From Deltaproteobacteria bacterium (GTDB lineage: Bacteria; Myxococcota_A; Polyangia; DRWM01; JAAZOP01): 47,869 bases of DNA. This document shows positions 42,930 to 47,869 of the stretch, in pieces (the first letter of the stretch is position 1; each line of letters starts with the position of its first letter). A program made the translations under genes and the position numbers. The stretch lies in NCBI GenBank assembly GCA_016218765.1, contig JACRCZ010000080.1, positions 1 through 47,869 on the forward strand, written 5' to 3'. The notes under the pieces were generated by a model. The model saw only the letters and a list, made by a program, of their open reading frames with translations. It ran no database searches and was not told the origin of the DNA.

Positions 42930-44297
42930 ATGGAGGCGTCGGGTGTGGAGGTTGTGACGACGAGCGAGAGTGCCATCTGGGGTGAGACCGTCCGGGCGGT
43001 GGAAGCCGGATCGGAGGGTGGGAACCTGGATCTGTGGCTGCGGCAGGCGCGGCTGGTGAGCATCACGGACGGCGTTGCCCGTGTGGCGGTGTTGAACGAG
43101 TTCTGTCGCGAGTGGATCCGGGATCGGTACCTTGTGCGGCTGCGGGCCTTGCTGGGCGCGCAGGTCGGGACTCCGGTGGACATCGCGCTGGAGGTCACGG
43201 AGCCGGCGGAGCGGCCGGTGGCGTCCGCGGTGCCTGCGGCTCCGGCGGTGCGGGCGCGGGGCGGGGCGGAGCCGCAGGCGGTGCATCCTCGCTACACGTT
43301 CGATCGTTTCGTGACCGGCCCGTCGAACCAGCTCGCGGCGGAGGCGGCGCGTTCGATTGCGGAGCGGCTGGGCGAGGCGACGCACCCGTTGTACATCTAT
43401 GCTCCGTCGGGTCTGGGCAAGACGCATCTTCTGTCGGCGATTGCGCACGCCGTGTCGCAGAAGCGGCCGGCGGCGCGCATTGCGTACCTGCCGACGCAGC
43501 GTTTCGTCGAGGAGTTCGTGCACGCGGTGCGGGGCGGGGCGGTGGAGGCGTTCGATCGCAAGTACCGGGACGAGTGCGACCTGCTGCTCCTGGACGACGT
43601 CCACGTGTTGCGGCGCAAGGACGGGACGCAGGAGCGGTTCTTCCACATCTTCAACGCGCTGTACGACCGGCGCGCGCCGATCGTGATGACCAGCGACCAG
43701 TGGCCGCGGGAGATCCCGGACATCGAGGAGCGGTTGCGAACGCGGTTCCTGTGGGGTTTGATCGTGGACATCCAGCCGCCCGAGTACGAGACGCGGGTGG
43801 CGATCCTGCGGCGCAAGGCGGAGGACGAGGGAATCGAGCTTCCGGACGAGGTCGCCCAACTCGTGGCTTCGCGGGTGACCGGGAGCGTGCGCGAGCTGGA
43901 GGGCGTGCTGGGGCGGCTGGCGGCGCAGGCGGAGATCACGGCGCGTCCGATCGATGTCGCGTTGGCGCAGGACGTGCTGGCGGTGTTGTTGCCGGCGGCG
44001 CCGGTGGCGTGCACGGTCGACGAGCTGCAGCGGGCGGTGTGCAATCTTTTCGGCATCCATCTGGCGGACCTGCGAGGTCCGAGCCGGCGGCGTTCCGTGA
44101 CCTTGCCGCGTCATATTGCGATGTACCTGGCGCGGGACGGGTTGCGCCAGCCGTTCCCTGCGATTGCGGAGCGCTTCGGTGGTCGTGACCACACGACGGT
44201 GATGGCTGCGTGCCGCCATGTGGTCGAGCTTTTGGAGAGCGATCCTCCCACCCGGAACATCGTCGCGAGTTTGCGCAAGCAGCTTGGGTTGCCCTGA
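42930..44297 (+). CDS. dnaA: Chromosomal replication initiator DnaA
   Basis: A 455-aa AAA+ initiator. Domain I is present (IWGETVRAVEAGSEGGNLDL), a short domain II follows, then the AAA+ core with Walker A GLGKTHLL (~residue 163), Walker B LLLLDDVHVL, and sensor/arginine motifs RLRTRFLWGL and GSVRELEGVL. Domain IV has the DNA-binding signature GGRDHTTVMAACRHV. ATG 42930 was chosen because it begins just before domain I; GGAGG lies 13 bases upstream, slightly far. DnaA binds TTATNCACA boxes and opens oriC, here probably in the gap downstream. Confidence 0.95.
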   Translation: MEASGVEVVTTSESAIWGETVRAVEAGSEGGNLDLWLRQARLVSITDGVARVAVLNEFCREWIRDRYLVRLRALLGAQVGTPVDIALEVTEPAERPVASAVPAAPAVRARGGAEPQAVHPRYTFDRFVTGPSNQLAAEAARSIAERLGEATHPLYIYAPSGLGKTHLLSAIAHAVSQKRPAARIAYLPTQRFVEEFVHAVRGGAVEAFDRKYRDECDLLLLDDVHVLRRKDGTQERFFHIFNALYDRRAPIVMTSDQWPREIPDIEERLRTRFLWGLIVDIQPPEYETRVAILRRKAEDEGIELPDEVAQLVASRVTGSVRELEGVLGRLAAQAEITARPIDVALAQDVLAVLLPAAPVACTVDELQRAVCNLFGIHLADLRGPSRRRSVTLPRHIAMYLARDGLRQPFPAIAERFGGRDHTTVMAACRHVVELLESDPPTRNIVASLRKQLGLP

Positions 44298-44770
44298 GCT
44301 GATACTCCCACATTCCGGCAACGCTTGGCAGGCTTCTCCGGGCCGAACAGGGGGAGGGGGAGAGGAAGGCTGGAGAGGGGGGGGAAGGGGGGGGTGTGGG
44401 CAGGGGAGAGGCAACAGGCAACGGGCAACAGGAGACCGGCGATAGGCGACAGGCGATGATCATGGGTTGTTGGCGGGGTCGAGGGGTGGGTTGTGGGGAC
44501 AGTGCGGGGAGCGTCGAGGGGGTCTGGTTGTGGTTTGTGCGGAGTACTCCTGGTGTCGGCGGCGACGTTGGGGGAATCCACAGGTTGTCCCGGTGTGGGT
44601 CCCCGTGTTTCCCCGGCTCGATCATGCCTCTCTTCGGGGGGTTGTAGTGGTGTTCCACAGGGAGGGGGCATGCAGAAGACGAGTTGCTATGCACTAGCTA
44701 TTTCCCCTACCTTACGCTATGAGTGGAGCGGCCGAGGTCCGCAGGGACGGATGGCACGGGAGAGCCGATC
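44298..44770. other. Probable oriC region between dnaA and dnaN
   Basis: This gap has two same-direction, relaxed DnaA-box-like sites: GAATCCACA (44574-44582) and TGTTCCACA (44651-44659), both followed by GG and each two mismatches from TTATCCACA. Several GTTGTGG words occur near 44465-44535. An AT-richer stretch (44678-44722) follows, with a possible TTGCTA-N18-TACCTT promoter for dnaN (44684-44713). Two runs of eight G lie near 44375-44395. No gene is seen. Confidence 0.45.
44411..44462. repeat. GCAAC-type word repeat in the dnaA-dnaN gap
   Basis: GCAACAGGCAACGGGCAACA, then GGAGACCGGCGATAGGCGAC and AGGCGATGATCA. It shares the end GGCGATGATCA with the repeat at 10991-11036. Confidence 0.85.

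Positions 44771-47869
<3,099 letters not shown>

Overview
This is a high-GC bacterial chromosomal segment that runs into the replication origin neighbourhood: dnaA (42930), dnaN (44771) and gyrB (45966, cut by the window end) lie in that order on the plus strand. The gene repertoire is that of a Gram-negative bacterium with a large secretome: two Omp85 proteins, an OmpA protein with thrombospondin type-3 repeats, an FG-GAP propeller protein, a DxDNDCDG (MopE-like) lipoprotein, a CarD-family regulator, an octahaem cytochrome and many lipoproteins. Together with a MYXO-CTERM-like tail on a subtilase, this points to Myxococcota or a related deltaproteobacterial lineage. That assignment is inference.

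Layout. 1-4.3 kb: FG-GAP protein, a LuxR-type regulator with a 13-G tract at its 5' end, a zinc-ribbon/nucleotidyltransferase pair, and a decayed AbiEii-like pair between perfect 37-bp direct repeats. 4.3-20.6 kb: envelope genes (seven-POTRA Omp85, MopE-like lipoprotein, octahaem cytochrome with two lipoproteins, OmpA), CarD, L,D-transpeptidase, HExxH protease and a lamin-tail lipoprotein. 20.7-28.9 kb: ccmA-ccmB-inositol monophosphatase facing an operon of cdsA, a second Omp85, a secreted DUF4390-like protein, an NtrY-like kinase and a TlpA-like thioredoxin. 29-35 kb: a DnaJ-like protein, two lipoproteins, a pair of parS-like sites, an Ig-domain/barrel protein and a non-coding 396-bp element with long terminal inverted repeats. 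35-42.3 kb: priA with an orphan flhB/sctU, subtilase, TonB and an outer-membrane barrel. 42.3-47.9 kb: dnaA, a probable oriC, dnaN and gyrB without recF.

The most unusual theme is the non-coding fraction. Intergenic gaps are filled with several families of short word-repeat elements (GCAAC-type, ACAGATGAACAC-type, CGCTGAG-type, CGCAGAGG-type, GAACAAGG-type, TGCGCTCAGGGC-type). Several are built into genes: they contain the start codons of cdsA and tonB, the stop codon of the subtilase, the ribosome-binding region of the dnaJ-like gene and the signal-peptide core of the octahaem cytochrome. One family forms a 396-bp MITE-like element, one member sits between two parS-like sites, and one sits inside the presumed oriC. 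Two genes (LuxR and the second Omp85) are each one base out of frame with their best start, in both cases at a simple-sequence tract; this is either slipped-strand switching or sequence error.
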